From NCBI GenBank assembly GCA_019359125.1, contig JAHHHY010000013.1, forward strand, positions 124,001 to 188,000: DNA of 64,000 nucleotides. Direction: 5' to 3'. This DNA comes from Pleurocapsa minor GSE-CHR-MK 17-07R. Lineage in GTDB: Bacteria; Chloroflexota; Anaerolineae; Aggregatilineales; Phototrophicaceae. The notes under the pieces are model-generated. The model was given only the letters and a program-made list of their open reading frames with translations. It was not told the DNA's origin and searched no databases. Every line of letters begins with the position of its first letter. Positions within the stretch are counted from its first letter, which is position 1. A program made the translations under genes and the position numbers. Of the stretch, positions 17,520-26,699 are shown one piece after another.

Positions 17520-18527
17520 CTAGAACAGCGACATCGGTTCGTCGGCGCGTTCGATGCGGCGTACCACCCAGTTGAAGGTGATCACCAGAGCGAAGCCGAT
17601 GATGGACTGATAGAACTGGGCGGCCGCCGCCATGCTGACGTTATTGGTCACGATCAGCGAGCGGTAGATGTAGGTATCCAGCACATCGGTGGCCGGATAC
17701 AGTAGCGGTTGGTTGCGCGTCACCTGGAAAAACAGGCCGAAATCCGCATTCATGATGTAGGCCATCGACAGCAGCAGATTGATGACCACCAGCGGCAGAA
17801 TCATCGGAAAGATGATGTCTTTGAACTGGTGCCACTTGTTGGCCCCGTCGATGCGCGCGGCCTCGAATAACTGGGTGTCGATCGCCAGCATGCCCGACAG
17901 GTAAATCAGGCTGCCGACGCCCACGCCGCTCCACAGGCTGACGAGCAGCAGGATGATGGGCCAGTACTGCGGCGATGTGTACCAGCTCACCGGGTCCAGC
18001 CCTGCCGAGCGCAGCGTGGTGTTGATCAGGCCGTTGTCGGTGGCCAGCAGGGCATATACGAAGTAGCCCACGACTACCCACGAAATAAAGCGCGGCAGCA
18101 GCAGCAGCGTCTGGTAATACTTCGTCAGGCGGCTGGTGTAGACCTCGTACAGCAGCCAGGCCAGAAAGAGCGCGCCCAGCGTGCCGCCCACGATGAACAG
18201 CACATTCAGCACGATCGTGTTGACGGTGGCGCGGATGGCTGTATCGGTGGCGAACAGGAACTCAAAATTCTTCAGCCACACAAAGTCGCTGCCGAAAATG
18301 CCGCGGCGAACGCGATAATCGGTAAACGCGACCCACACCCCCACCAGCGTGAAATACTTGAAGATCAGGATCCAGGCCAGCGCCGGCAGCGACATCAGGA
18401 ACCAGGTGAGGTTGCGGCGAAACACATGCCCGCGCAGCCGGTTCCAGCGCGAAGCTGGGATCGCAGTCATAGGGACCTGGGGCGATTCTGGTGAACTGCT
18501 CACAACTGCGTCCATCTCATTAGGCAC
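17520..18527 (-). CDS. Carbohydrate ABC transporter permease (LplB-like)
   Basis: 335 residues with a cytosolic N-terminal tail of about 40 residues and six membrane helices. The EAA loop is in LFEAARIDGANKWHQFKDIIFPMILP. DTYIYRSLI and the C-terminal NWVVRRI match LplB-family permeases. It is the first gene of the leftward operon. Its upstream region holds GntR-like operators shared with the divergent 18636 operon. Confidence 0.94.
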   Translation of the reverse strand: MPNEMDAVVSSSPESPQVPMTAIPASRWNRLRGHVFRRNLTWFLMSLPALAWILIFKYFTLVGVWVAFTDYRVRRGIFGSDFVWLKNFEFLFATDTAIRATVNTIVLNVLFIVGGTLGALFLAWLLYEVYTSRLTKYYQTLLLLPRFISWVVVGYFVYALLATDNGLINTTLRSAGLDPVSWYTSPQYWPIILLLVSLWSGVGVGSLIYLSGMLAIDTQLFEAARIDGANKWHQFKDIIFPMILPLVVINLLLSMAYIMNADFGLFFQVTRNQPLLYPATDVLDTYIYRSLIVTNNVSMAAAAQFYQSIIGFALVITFNWVVRRIERADEPMSLF

Positions 18528-18553
18528 TCAAGAACTCTATTTCGAAAGGTGTT

Positions 18554-18583
18554 TGGTCTATTGACTAAGTGGCCTGACCACTT
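18554..18583. promoter_or_regulatory. Tandem GntR/FadR-type operator candidates in the divergent promoter region
   Basis: AAGTGG (18567-18572) and CCACTT (18578-18583) form an inverted repeat around CCTGA, so the core reads TGGCCTGACCA. This fits the TGGTnnnACCA-type operators of FadR-subfamily repressors. An overlapping imperfect repeat, TTGGTC...GACTAA (18554-18569), lies just upstream. The site is about 30-50 bases from both divergent start codons, where a repressor could block both operons. Confidence 0.7.
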
Positions 18584-18635
18584 TACAATTTCAGTGTAAA
18601 ATGTTTTTTGGGGTTTGTCAAACACACAGGTTGAT

Positions 18636-20606
18636 ATGTCTGATTTGCGGAAAATTATTGCCATCACAGCCAGCATTCCTCTCGCGCAGCCGCCCTCGTG
18701 GGCCGTCTGGGAGCGCGCGCTCATCGCGGCGATGAACGACGCCGCCCTCCCGTTTGCGGCAAAATACACCCGTCCCGATGGTTCGCTGATCTGGCGCGAC
18801 GACAACGACGACTCGTTTCAGTCACGCGATGGCGCAGACGACTTCTACGAGAGCTTTTACAACTGGCCGCTGCTCTATCTGATGGGGGGCGGTGCGCATC
18901 TGCTCGACAGGGCGCATCATCACTGGGACGGTATTACGGCTCAGCTTACACGCCTGGGGCTGGTGCGCAAAGAGTACGAACGCGGCTACGATCAGTTTCA
19001 CCAGGGCGAAAGCTACATCTATTTCTATTTCCTGTGCCTGGCCGACCCGCAGCACCCAAAGCTGCGCGAACGCGCCCGGCGTTTCGCCGGTTTCTACCTG
19101 AATGAAGACCCGACCGCCCTGAATTATGACCCGCAGCAGCGCATCATCCGTGCGCCGCATAACGGCAGCGACGGCCCGCGCTGGGGCTATTTCGATGACG
19201 GCGCGGAGATTGGCTATGGCTGGTATCCGTACATGGCGCCCTACGGCCTGCCCTATGAGGATGTCGAAGGCGTGTCCGACTATGAAGACCTGAAAGATCC
19301 TGTGCTGGCCCGGCGCATGGGCGAAGTCATGCAGCATCGCATGGGCCGCGGGGATGTCGCCACCAACCTGATCGTCACCAGCCTGGTGACCAATGCCTAC
19401 CTGATGACCGGCGATGAAAAGTACCGGGCATGGGTGACAGAATACGTGGGCGCATGGCAGGAACGTGCTGCGCGTAATGGCGGCCTGCTGCCGGACAACG
19501 TGGGCCTGTCTGGCGCGGTGGGCGAAAACATGGGCGGCAAATGGTACGGCGGGCTGTATGGCTGGAGCTGGCCGCATGGCTACTACAACATCGGCATGGC
19601 GGCCCTGGTGGGCGGGGCGAACGCCTTCCTGCTCACGCGTGACGCGGCCTGGCTTGACCTGCCGCGCCGCCAGATAGAGGCGATTCACGCGCTGGGGCAG
19701 ACGCGCATGCTGGGTGAGCTGGCCATGAGCCTGGGACATCACTGGGTGGGCATGCTGAATGATCATCCGCCGGAACTGCCGCTGTTTGTGGTGCCCTATC
19801 GCCATGCCGATTCCGGCTGGTTTGATTATCAGGTACCCACGCCAATCTATCCGATCGCCCTGTGGAACCTGACGCACGCACCGGAAGACTGGGCGCGCGT
19901 GCAGCACCTGCGCGAGACCAGCCACATCGACTGGCGAACGGTGATTCCCTTCCGCAGCAAGGAAGATGCCGGCCACGAGCCGCCCTGGCTGTGTTACCTG
20001 CGCGGCGAAAATCCGGACTATCCGGAGCAGATTCTCGCCGAGAGTTATGGCCAGGTCGCCCGGCGCATGGAGAAAATCCGCCACGACGATGCCGACCTGC
20101 GCGAGGTGAGCATCCATCACTGGCAGGAACACAACCCTGTGATTACCGAGGCGCTGGTGCAGCTGACGTTGGGCGCGCCGCAGATCATCTACAACGGCGG
20201 ACTGCTGCTGTGTCAGGTGCGCTATTACGATGCCGACGCGCAGCGCCCCGGCCTGCCGGAAGATGTGGCCGCGCTGGTCGAAAAGATCGAGGCGGACCAT
20301 ATCGTGCTGCATCTGGTCAATCTGAACCTGCTGGAGTCGCGCACGCTGGTCGTGCAGGCCGGGGCGTTTGGCGAGCATCGCTTTTTACGCGCCCATTATG
20401 CCGAGCGCACCAGCCCGTATCCCGGGCCGGTCGGCCCTGCCGGATACGCCGCGCCACCGCTGGAGACGCGGACTGTCTCGCTTGACATTGAAGATCGCTG
20501 GCTGGAAATCGTGCTGCCTGCCGGGACTGAGATCACGCTGCGGCTGGACATGGCGCGTTTCGTCCATGACCCGTCGTATACCCAGCCGTGGGAGGTGACG
20601 CCATGA
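18636..20606 (+). CDS. Predicted (alpha/alpha)6-type carbohydrate-active protein, family not identified
   Basis: About 656 residues from the ATG at 18636; a TTG at 18615 is possible. The first 430 residues are helix-rich with repeated aromatic phrases such as DDFYESFYNWPLLYLMGGG, HQGESYIYFYFLC and WPHGYYNIGMAALVGGANAF, resembling alpha-toroid glycosidases or lyases. The last 120 residues are beta-rich (LNLLESRTLVVQAGAFGEHRF). No signal peptide is visible. It heads the rightward operon and overlaps the aldo/keto reductase start by four bases. I do not recognise a named CAZy family; GH105/GH88-like or lyase-associated roles are possible. Confidence 0.75.
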   Translation: MSDLRKIIAITASIPLAQPPSWAVWERALIAAMNDAALPFAAKYTRPDGSLIWRDDNDDSFQSRDGADDFYESFYNWPLLYLMGGGAHLLDRAHHHWDGITAQLTRLGLVRKEYERGYDQFHQGESYIYFYFLCLADPQHPKLRERARRFAGFYLNEDPTALNYDPQQRIIRAPHNGSDGPRWGYFDDGAEIGYGWYPYMAPYGLPYEDVEGVSDYEDLKDPVLARRMGEVMQHRMGRGDVATNLIVTSLVTNAYLMTGDEKYRAWVTEYVGAWQERAARNGGLLPDNVGLSGAVGENMGGKWYGGLYGWSWPHGYYNIGMAALVGGANAFLLTRDAAWLDLPRRQIEAIHALGQTRMLGELAMSLGHHWVGMLNDHPPELPLFVVPYRHADSGWFDYQVPTPIYPIALWNLTHAPEDWARVQHLRETSHIDWRTVIPFRSKEDAGHEPPWLCYLRGENPDYPEQILAESYGQVARRMEKIRHDDADLREVSIHHWQEHNPVITEALVQLTLGAPQIIYNGGLLLCQVRYYDADAQRPGLPEDVAALVEKIEADHIVLHLVNLNLLESRTLVVQAGAFGEHRFLRAHYAERTSPYPGPVGPAGYAAPPLETRTVSLDIEDRWLEIVLPAGTEITLRLDMARFVHDPSYTQPWEVTP

Positions 20607-21571
20607 CCAGCAGGCTGGTCGGCAAACACGGCCTGTACGTCCCTCGGGTTGGCTTCGGCACTGCGCCGCTGGCGACCGCGCCCGCCTGGGGGCCAGGCGC
20701 GCCCATTCCAGAGTCGCAGGCACTGGACGCCCTGACATATGCCTGGGCGGCGGGCATCCGCTTCTATGACACGGCGCCAAATTACGTGCTTGGCCTCGCG
20801 GAACAGCGTCTCGGGCTGCTGCTGGCTGCCGTGCCGCGCGACGAACTGATCCTCACCACCAAAGTCGGATTCGATGTCTCCGGCGGGCAGTCGCGGCGCG
20901 ATTACTCGCGGGATGGCGTGCTGCGCAGCCTGGAAGGCAGCCTGAAACGCCTGAAGGTGGACCGCGTGGATATCGTGCATGTGCACGACCCCGACGACAC
21001 TCTGCGCGATGTGCTGGATGTGACCTTCCCGGCGCTGAACGAACTGCGCGAACAGGGCGTCATCAGGGCGATCGGCGCTGGCATGAATCAGTGGCAGGTG
21101 CCGCTGGAGCTGGCGCGCCATGCCGATTTCGACTGCTTCATGCTCGCCAGTCGCTACACCCTGCTGGAGCAGGGCGCGCTGCCGTTTCTGGACTACTGCG
21201 CCGCGAAAGGCATCGCGGTTTTCGCGGGCAGCATCTACAACAGCGGCATCCTGGCGACTGGCGGGGATGCCCCACAGGCACGCTATAACCACGCGCCCGC
21301 GCCGCCCGATATCCGCGACCAGGTGCGCCGCATCGCGCAGGTGTGCCACTCGTATGACGTGCCGCTGCACAGCGCGGCCACTCAATTCCCCCTGCTGCAT
21401 CCGGCGGTGGCGTCCATCGTGGTCGGCTTTCAGACGCCCGCCGAAGTGCGCGCCTGTCTGGACGCCCTGCAGCATGAAATTCCCCCTGCGCTGTGGGATG
21501 CCCTGCAGCGCGAAGGCCTGCTTTTTTCCGGTGTCTCTACCCCTTCGATGAAGGCCAATCATGGACCCTAA
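20603..21571 (+). CDS. Aldo/keto reductase, L-fucose (D-threo-aldose) dehydrogenase-like
   Basis: 322 residues in the aldo/keto reductase TIM barrel. The catalytic tetrad is visible: Asp and Tyr in FYDTAPNYVLGLAE, Lys in LTTKVGFD, and His in VHVHDPDD. The N-terminal VPRVGFGTAPLA and the absence of an HxxD loop insertion resemble NAD(P)-linked D-threo-aldose 1-dehydrogenases, which oxidise L-fucose, D-arabinose or L-galactose at C1. I chose the ATG at 20603, with GGGAGG seven bases upstream and a four-base overlap with the previous gene. The lactonase two genes downstream fits the next step. Confidence 0.88.
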   Translation: MTSRLVGKHGLYVPRVGFGTAPLATAPAWGPGAPIPESQALDALTYAWAAGIRFYDTAPNYVLGLAEQRLGLLLAAVPRDELILTTKVGFDVSGGQSRRDYSRDGVLRSLEGSLKRLKVDRVDIVHVHDPDDTLRDVLDVTFPALNELREQGVIRAIGAGMNQWQVPLELARHADFDCFMLASRYTLLEQGALPFLDYCAAKGIAVFAGSIYNSGILATGGDAPQARYNHAPAPPDIRDQVRRIAQVCHSYDVPLHSAATQFPLLHPAVASIVVGFQTPAEVRACLDALQHEIPPALWDALQREGLLFSGVSTPSMKANHGP

Positions 21572-22370
21572 CATGCCCACGCCCGTTTCCCCTAATGGCA
21601 GTCTGCCACGCCCTGACATCGCCCTTCCGATCCATGGCGGCGAGGTTGTCCGCGCCGACGATGCGCTGATAGAGCGGCTTCAGGGCGTCAGCAGCGCGAC
21701 CGCCAGCGCCATGCTGCACAAAATGGGCATCCGCCAGACATATATCCAGGGGCCTGTTCCGGCGACCGGCGGCAGCAAAATCGTCGGCAGCATCCTCACG
21801 CTGCAATTTATGCCGCAGCGTGAAGACATCGCCTCTGGCATCGCCCAGGAATACAGCGAGAAATACAGCGCGCTGTGGGCCGTGTTTGAAACCACGCGTC
21901 CGGGCGACGTGCTGGCGATTCAGGCCTTTGGCGACCCGTTCACCGGCGTGCTGGGCGAAATGCTGATCACGTATTTTCAGGCGAAGGGTGGCATCGGCGT
22001 GGTGGCCGACGGGTATATCCGCGACTGGCCACGGGTGCAGAAACTCGGCCTGCCGGTCTGGACGCGCGGCTTCACCCCGAATTATGCATCGCAGGCGGGC
22101 TTGTTCCCGTGGGCGTATAACGTGCCGATCGCGTGCAGCCGCGTGCTGGTGCTGCCGGGCGATATCATGATTGCCGACGACGATGGGGCCGTGGTGATTC
22201 CCCGGCTGGTGGCGCCGCTGCTGGCGCAGCACGTCGTCGATCATGAAGACTGGGAGGCGTTCAGCCGCATCCGCATGGCGCAGGGGGGCGACCTGAAGAA
22301 GTATTATCCGCTGAGCGATGAGGGGCGTCAGGAGTATGAGGCATGGCGCGCAGCCAACGGCTCGACCTGA
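21561..22370 (+). CDS. RraA-like family protein (aldolase/demethylase fold)
   Basis: 269 residues. The RraA/HMG-aldolase fold is marked by SATASAMLHKMGIRQTYI, GVLGEMLITYFQAKGG and the active-site motif VVADGYIRDWPRVQKLGLPVWTRG, where the Arg-Asp pair binds substrate and divalent metal. The C-terminal IMIADDDGAVVIPR is also conserved. The family includes 4-hydroxy-4-methyl-2-oxoglutarate aldolases and sugar-acid aldolases. The context with dehydrogenase and lactonase suggests cleavage of a keto-deoxy sugar acid. The start at 21561 overlaps the previous gene by 11 bases. Confidence 0.88.
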   Translation: MDPNMPTPVSPNGSLPRPDIALPIHGGEVVRADDALIERLQGVSSATASAMLHKMGIRQTYIQGPVPATGGSKIVGSILTLQFMPQREDIASGIAQEYSEKYSALWAVFETTRPGDVLAIQAFGDPFTGVLGEMLITYFQAKGGIGVVADGYIRDWPRVQKLGLPVWTRGFTPNYASQAGLFPWAYNVPIACSRVLVLPGDIMIADDDGAVVIPRLVAPLLAQHVVDHEDWEAFSRIRMAQGGDLKKYYPLSDEGRQEYEAWRAANGST

Positions 22371-23143
22371 TCGATGCCCACCTGCATGTGTGGGATCCCG
22401 TGCTGTTCAGCTATGCGTGGATGACGCCGGGATCGCCGTTATTTCGGCAGCACGCGCTGGATGACATCGCCGAGTCGATGCAGGCGCTGCATATCACCGG
22501 CGGCCTGCTGGTGGAAGCAGCCAATTCAGCCGATGAAATCCCGTGGCTGCTGGGCTGCGCGAAGGCCGCCGGGCCGCGCTGGGGCGTCATCGGGTCGCTG
22601 CCGCTGGAGGCAGCCGATGCGCCTGAACGTATCGCCCATCTGGCCGGCAATCCCGCATTCAGGGGCATCCGCCTGAACTGGCTGTCCCCGCGCCTCATGG
22701 GCGATACCCTGGCCAGAGCGCTGCATGCGATGGCAGACCATCGGCTTGTGCTGGATATCCTGCCCGCGTTTGACTGCCTGGTCGAGATTATTGCGTGCGC
22801 GGCGGCGTTTCCCGCGCTCACCGTTGTGCTGGAACACATGGGCGGCGGGGACTTTTCCGCTGCTGCACTGGCACACTGGCGCAGCGCGATTGCCCCGGCC
22901 GGGGACCTGCCCAATATCGCCGTGAAGTTTTCCGGCTGGGGCACGACTGACTTTTTGCCCGATTATCTGGCCGCTGCTGACGCACTGTTTGGCGCGGACC
23001 GGCTGATGCACGGCAGCAACTGGCCGGTTTGCGGGGATATCGCGCTGGTGACGCGGGCACATCTGGCCCTGACTGAGCAGTATTCGCACGGCTGGCGGGC
23101 CCGCTTTTTCCACGATACCGCAGCGCGCATATATGGCATTTAA
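22343..23143 (+). CDS. Amidohydrolase_2 family lactonase (L-fuconolactonase-like)
   Basis: 266 residues with a COG3618 amidohydrolase barrel. The motifs are DAHLHVWDP near residue 10 (HxH metal ligands), VLEHMGGG mid-protein and RLMHGSNWPVC near the C-terminus. The last motif usually reads GSDWP or GSNFP, so the Asn here is a known kind of variation but may change catalysis. Related enzymes hydrolyse L-fucono- or L-rhamnono-lactones. AGGAG lies eight bases before the ATG. It overlaps the RraA-like gene by 28 bases, showing tight coupling. Confidence 0.9.
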   Translation: MARSQRLDLIDAHLHVWDPVLFSYAWMTPGSPLFRQHALDDIAESMQALHITGGLLVEAANSADEIPWLLGCAKAAGPRWGVIGSLPLEAADAPERIAHLAGNPAFRGIRLNWLSPRLMGDTLARALHAMADHRLVLDILPAFDCLVEIIACAAAFPALTVVLEHMGGGDFSAAALAHWRSAIAPAGDLPNIAVKFSGWGTTDFLPDYLAAADALFGADRLMHGSNWPVCGDIALVTRAHLALTEQYSHGWRARFFHDTAARIYGI

Positions 23144-23198
23144 CCTGTCTGGTATCGGCTCATAACGCTGTAAAAGCTTTCATGAAGGGGCATTTCAC

Positions 23199-25430
23199 AT
23201 GACCAGTTTTCACTGGGAACAGGCAAAAATGAACGGCGGCGGCTTCATCGCCGGGCTGCTGCAGGATCCGCGGCGGCCAAATATCGTGTATGCGCGCTCG
23301 GACGTCGCTGGCGTCTTCAAAAGCGTGGACGGGGGCCGCTCGTGGGCGACGAAAAACAACGGCATCACCGGTTACCACCAGCACGACATTCAGACCTTTG
23401 CCATCAGCCCGCACGATCCTGACATCCTGTTTCGCTGTTCCGGCTCGGTGCGCGGTGGTAGCTTCTTCGGGGCGATTCACAAGAGCGACGATGCGGGCGA
23501 ATCGTGGCGCATCGTCTGCCGCGATGCCACCTTTTATGGCAATGGCGAGGGGCGCAATTTTGGCGAGATGATCCAGGTCGATCCGCACGACCCGGCCCGC
23601 GTGGTTGTCGGCTCTTACAGCACAGGTATATGGGTCAGCACGGATACCGGCGAAAGCTGGACCTATGCCGGCCTAAAGGACGAGCGTTTCGGCTGCGTCT
23701 TCTTTCATCCCGCGCAGCCTGGCGTGGTGTATGCGGGCACGCTGGGTCACTTCGACCGCAACCCGGAGTTCGTGGCCCAGCAGTACGACTATGTGCGGCC
23801 GCATGCAGGGCGGCTGTATCGCTCTGCGGATGGCGGGATGTCGTGGGACGTGATGCATGAGGGGCTGGACTTTGCCGCGCTGGCCGCCGATCCGCGCTCG
23901 CCGGACGTGCTGCACGCCGCGTGCGTGTGGAACGGCATCCAGAAGTCAGTCGATGGCGGACGCACCTGGACCTGTCACGCGCCCGGCCTGTCGAAGTATG
24001 AGATTGGCTCGCTGACCATCGACCCGCGCGACCCCGACCATCTGTACTGCGCGGCGGTCACCTTTCCCAATCATGATGGAGAAGTCCCGCCCATCGGGCT
24101 GTACGAGACCATCGATGGCGGCGACTCGTGGTCTCTGGTGCGCTGGCACACGGGGGCGGACCTGCACAATTATCCCTCGTATATGTCGCTGCCCTATGCG
24201 GGCTGGGCTGTCTCGAAAGTGCGCGTGGATGCGCAGGACAGCCTGAAACTGCTGATGAGCAACTGGTACGGCGTGAGCATCAGTCTGGACGGCGGGCACA
24301 CCTGGGATGCCAATGGGTTTGCGGGCATGGAAAACGTGTGCATCGAGAATATGACGGTCCATCCTGCCCGCCCGGACACCGTGTTCATGGTGATGGCAGA
24401 CCATGTGCCCAAGCTGAGCACCGACGGCGGGCGCACATTCTCGGCCATGCCCCGGCCCGCTGTCGAAAAGACGCAACCCGACAGCACCGCGGTGGTGGCG
24501 TCGCGCTGGCGGCCGGACTTCGTGCTGTATGCGATCAAGGGCTATGGCGCATGCTCGATTGTGCGCTGCGGCCTGGACGGTCGCGATCCGCAGGTGGTAT
24601 TCGAGCGCCATGCCCAGCCCGATACGGCGGAGTCGCTGCTTCAGCTTCAGTCGCGGGCGGCGGGCGTCAGCGTGCATGCGCTGGTCGAAGACCCGTTCCA
24701 GCCGGGCCGCTTTTACGCCTATCTGGATGGCATCATGGCGGCCGGTGCTGGCGTGATCCAGACCAGCGACTGGGGCGACACATGGGAAGATCTGCCGTTT
24801 CGCCTGCCCGGATACATCACGCGTATCCCGCACGAGCGTTTCTGGATCGAAAACGAGCTGCTCTCGGTGGTGATCGCGCAGACCAAGAACGTGTGCGGCA
24901 CCAACCAGTTGTTTGTCGCCGACCCGCACCGGCAGGGCACGCTGTATGCGGGCGAATGGACGGAAGGCGTGTGGCGGTCGTGCGATGGCGGCCAGACCTG
25001 GCAGTCAATCGGCCGCATGCTGCCGTTCAAGCAGGAGCGCGCGTCCGTGCTGAATGTGCTGCGGGCCGACCCCAAACGTCCCGGCACCCTGTATGCAGGC
25101 TTCATCCGTGAGGGGCTGTGGCGCAGCACCGATTATGGCGACACCTGGCACAAACTATTTCCGGCTGACGAACGCATCTTCAATGCGACCACGGTGGCCG
25201 TGGGCGGCGCTTATGGCGACCTGCTGGTCGTCGCCTGTGAGCCGCTCTACTGGTCATCGTGCCGCAGCGCGGTCATGGTCAGCCGGGATGCCGGGGCCAC
25301 CTGGACCGATGTGTATGATACACGGTTGGGGGCGGTGCGCTGGAAGACGGTCGCGCTGGAACCGAACGCCAATACGCTGTACGCCGGCTCGTGTGGCAAT
25401 TCCGCCTTTCGCCTGTCACTGGATGGATAA
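23199..25430 (+). CDS. GH74/VPS10-like beta-propeller glycosidase
   Basis: 743 residues made of two seven-bladed-type propellers. Asp-box (BNR) motifs recur: SVDGGRSW, STDTGESW, SADGGMSW, TIDGGDSW, SLDGGHTW, TSDWGDTW, SCDGGQTW, STDYGDTW and SRDAGATW. The N-terminus FHWEQAKMNGGGFIAGLL followed by YARSDVAGVFKS aligns with the GH74 xyloglucanase start, including the region of the catalytic Asp. Known GH74 enzymes are secreted, but no signal peptide is seen here. It would act on imported oligosaccharides or be a non-catalytic relative. AAGGGG precedes the ATG. It is the fifth gene in the rightward operon. Confidence 0.83.
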   Translation: MTSFHWEQAKMNGGGFIAGLLQDPRRPNIVYARSDVAGVFKSVDGGRSWATKNNGITGYHQHDIQTFAISPHDPDILFRCSGSVRGGSFFGAIHKSDDAGESWRIVCRDATFYGNGEGRNFGEMIQVDPHDPARVVVGSYSTGIWVSTDTGESWTYAGLKDERFGCVFFHPAQPGVVYAGTLGHFDRNPEFVAQQYDYVRPHAGRLYRSADGGMSWDVMHEGLDFAALAADPRSPDVLHAACVWNGIQKSVDGGRTWTCHAPGLSKYEIGSLTIDPRDPDHLYCAAVTFPNHDGEVPPIGLYETIDGGDSWSLVRWHTGADLHNYPSYMSLPYAGWAVSKVRVDAQDSLKLLMSNWYGVSISLDGGHTWDANGFAGMENVCIENMTVHPARPDTVFMVMADHVPKLSTDGGRTFSAMPRPAVEKTQPDSTAVVASRWRPDFVLYAIKGYGACSIVRCGLDGRDPQVVFERHAQPDTAESLLQLQSRAAGVSVHALVEDPFQPGRFYAYLDGIMAAGAGVIQTSDWGDTWEDLPFRLPGYITRIPHERFWIENELLSVVIAQTKNVCGTNQLFVADPHRQGTLYAGEWTEGVWRSCDGGQTWQSIGRMLPFKQERASVLNVLRADPKRPGTLYAGFIREGLWRSTDYGDTWHKLFPADERIFNATTVAVGGAYGDLLVVACEPLYWSSCRSAVMVSRDAGATWTDVYDTRLGAVRWKTVALEPNANTLYAGSCGNSAFRLSLDG

Positions 25431-25439
25431 CCCGTCACT

Positions 25440-26699
25440 ATGAGCGAACTATCACGCTACAGCGCGCTCATCCGCGCCAATCTGCTCGACAATTATCAGG
25501 GGATGTTTCGCCAGGCCGGCGGAAACATGCCGTATCCGTTCATCACGCCGGGCAGCCAGCAGTACGCCGATGTGCTGTGGGACTGGGACTCGTGGCTGAG
25601 CAATATCGCCCTGCGCCAGATTTTGCTGGAGGCAGGCGACAGCGCAGGACTGGACGAGGCGGTGCGCTGCGAACAGGGCTGCATCCTGAATTTTCTGCAC
25701 CGCGGCGGCATGGACGGCTGGATTCCGATCGTGATCAACCGCGACGGCGAGGTGTATCGCGCAAAAGGCCCGTATGGCGAGAACATGCACAAGCCGGTGC
25801 TGGCCCAGCATGCCGCCTTCATCACGCGCACGAACGGCGGCGACGCAGAATGGCTGCGCGACCGCTTCTACTATCTGCTGACCTTCCTGAACAACTACCG
25901 CAATCATCATCGCCACGCCAACGGGATTTATTTCTGGCAAAGCGACCTGATGATCGGCGGGGATAACGACCCGTGCACATACTTTCGGCCACCGCGCAGC
26001 TCCGGCTCGATTTACCTCAACTGCCTGATGGTGAAAGAGCTGGAAGCGGCGGTCTATCTGGCTGAACAGCTCAATCTGGATGAAGTGGCGCTGGAGCTGC
26101 GGCGCGACGCGGATGATGTGCGCCGCGCTGTGCTTGAGCACTGCTGGGACGAGCGCGACGGATTTTTCTACAGCGTCGATCTGAACCTGCTGCCGCCCTA
26201 CGCGACCGGTCTGCATGCCGGCCAGCCGCGCCACTGGGACTGCCTGATCCAGCGCATTGGCGTGTGGTCTGGCTTTATGGCGCTGTGGGCGGGCATCGCC
26301 ACGCCTGAGCAGGCCGAGCGCGTGGTCACGGAACACTTCCGCAATAGGCGCACTTTCAATGCCCCGTTCGGCGTGCGCACGCTGTCGAAGATGGAGAAAA
26401 TGTACAGCATCCGGGCATCGGGCAACCCATCGTGCTGGCTGGGGCCGGTATGGGGCGTGTCGAACTACATGACCTTTCGCGGGCTGCTTCGCTATGGCTT
26501 CACCGATGACGCCCGCGCGCTGGCCGAGGCGACCGTGCGCCTGTTTGGCCGCGATGTCGAGCGTTTTGGCGCGATGCACGAGTATTATCAGCCGGAAAAT
26601 GGTGAGCCGATCCTGAATCGCGGCTTCCAGAACTGGAATTATCTGGTGTTGAACATGATCGCGTGGCTGGAAGGCGGCCAGATTGTCAGCGAGTTCTGA
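25440..26699 (+). CDS. Trehalase/GH63-like (alpha/alpha)6 glycosidase, short form
   Basis: 419 residues, catalytic fold only. The signatures are YADVLWDWDSWLSNIALRQ near residue 41, SGSIYLNCLMVKELEAAVYL mid-protein, and NPSCWLGPVWGVSNYMTFRGL near 330, which parallels the QGGVWSPTNYMVLHGL of the 632-residue gene at 12196. The two are probably homologues with different specificities in the same regulon. No signal peptide is present. It starts ten bases after the GH74-like stop and ends the rightward operon. A 290-bp stretch without a recognised gene follows. Confidence 0.83.
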   Translation: MSELSRYSALIRANLLDNYQGMFRQAGGNMPYPFITPGSQQYADVLWDWDSWLSNIALRQILLEAGDSAGLDEAVRCEQGCILNFLHRGGMDGWIPIVINRDGEVYRAKGPYGENMHKPVLAQHAAFITRTNGGDAEWLRDRFYYLLTFLNNYRNHHRHANGIYFWQSDLMIGGDNDPCTYFRPPRSSGSIYLNCLMVKELEAAVYLAEQLNLDEVALELRRDADDVRRAVLEHCWDERDGFFYSVDLNLLPPYATGLHAGQPRHWDCLIQRIGVWSGFMALWAGIATPEQAERVVTEHFRNRRTFNAPFGVRTLSKMEKMYSIRASGNPSCWLGPVWGVSNYMTFRGLLRYGFTDDARALAEATVRLFGRDVERFGAMHEYYQPENGEPILNRGFQNWNYLVLNMIAWLEGGQIVSEF

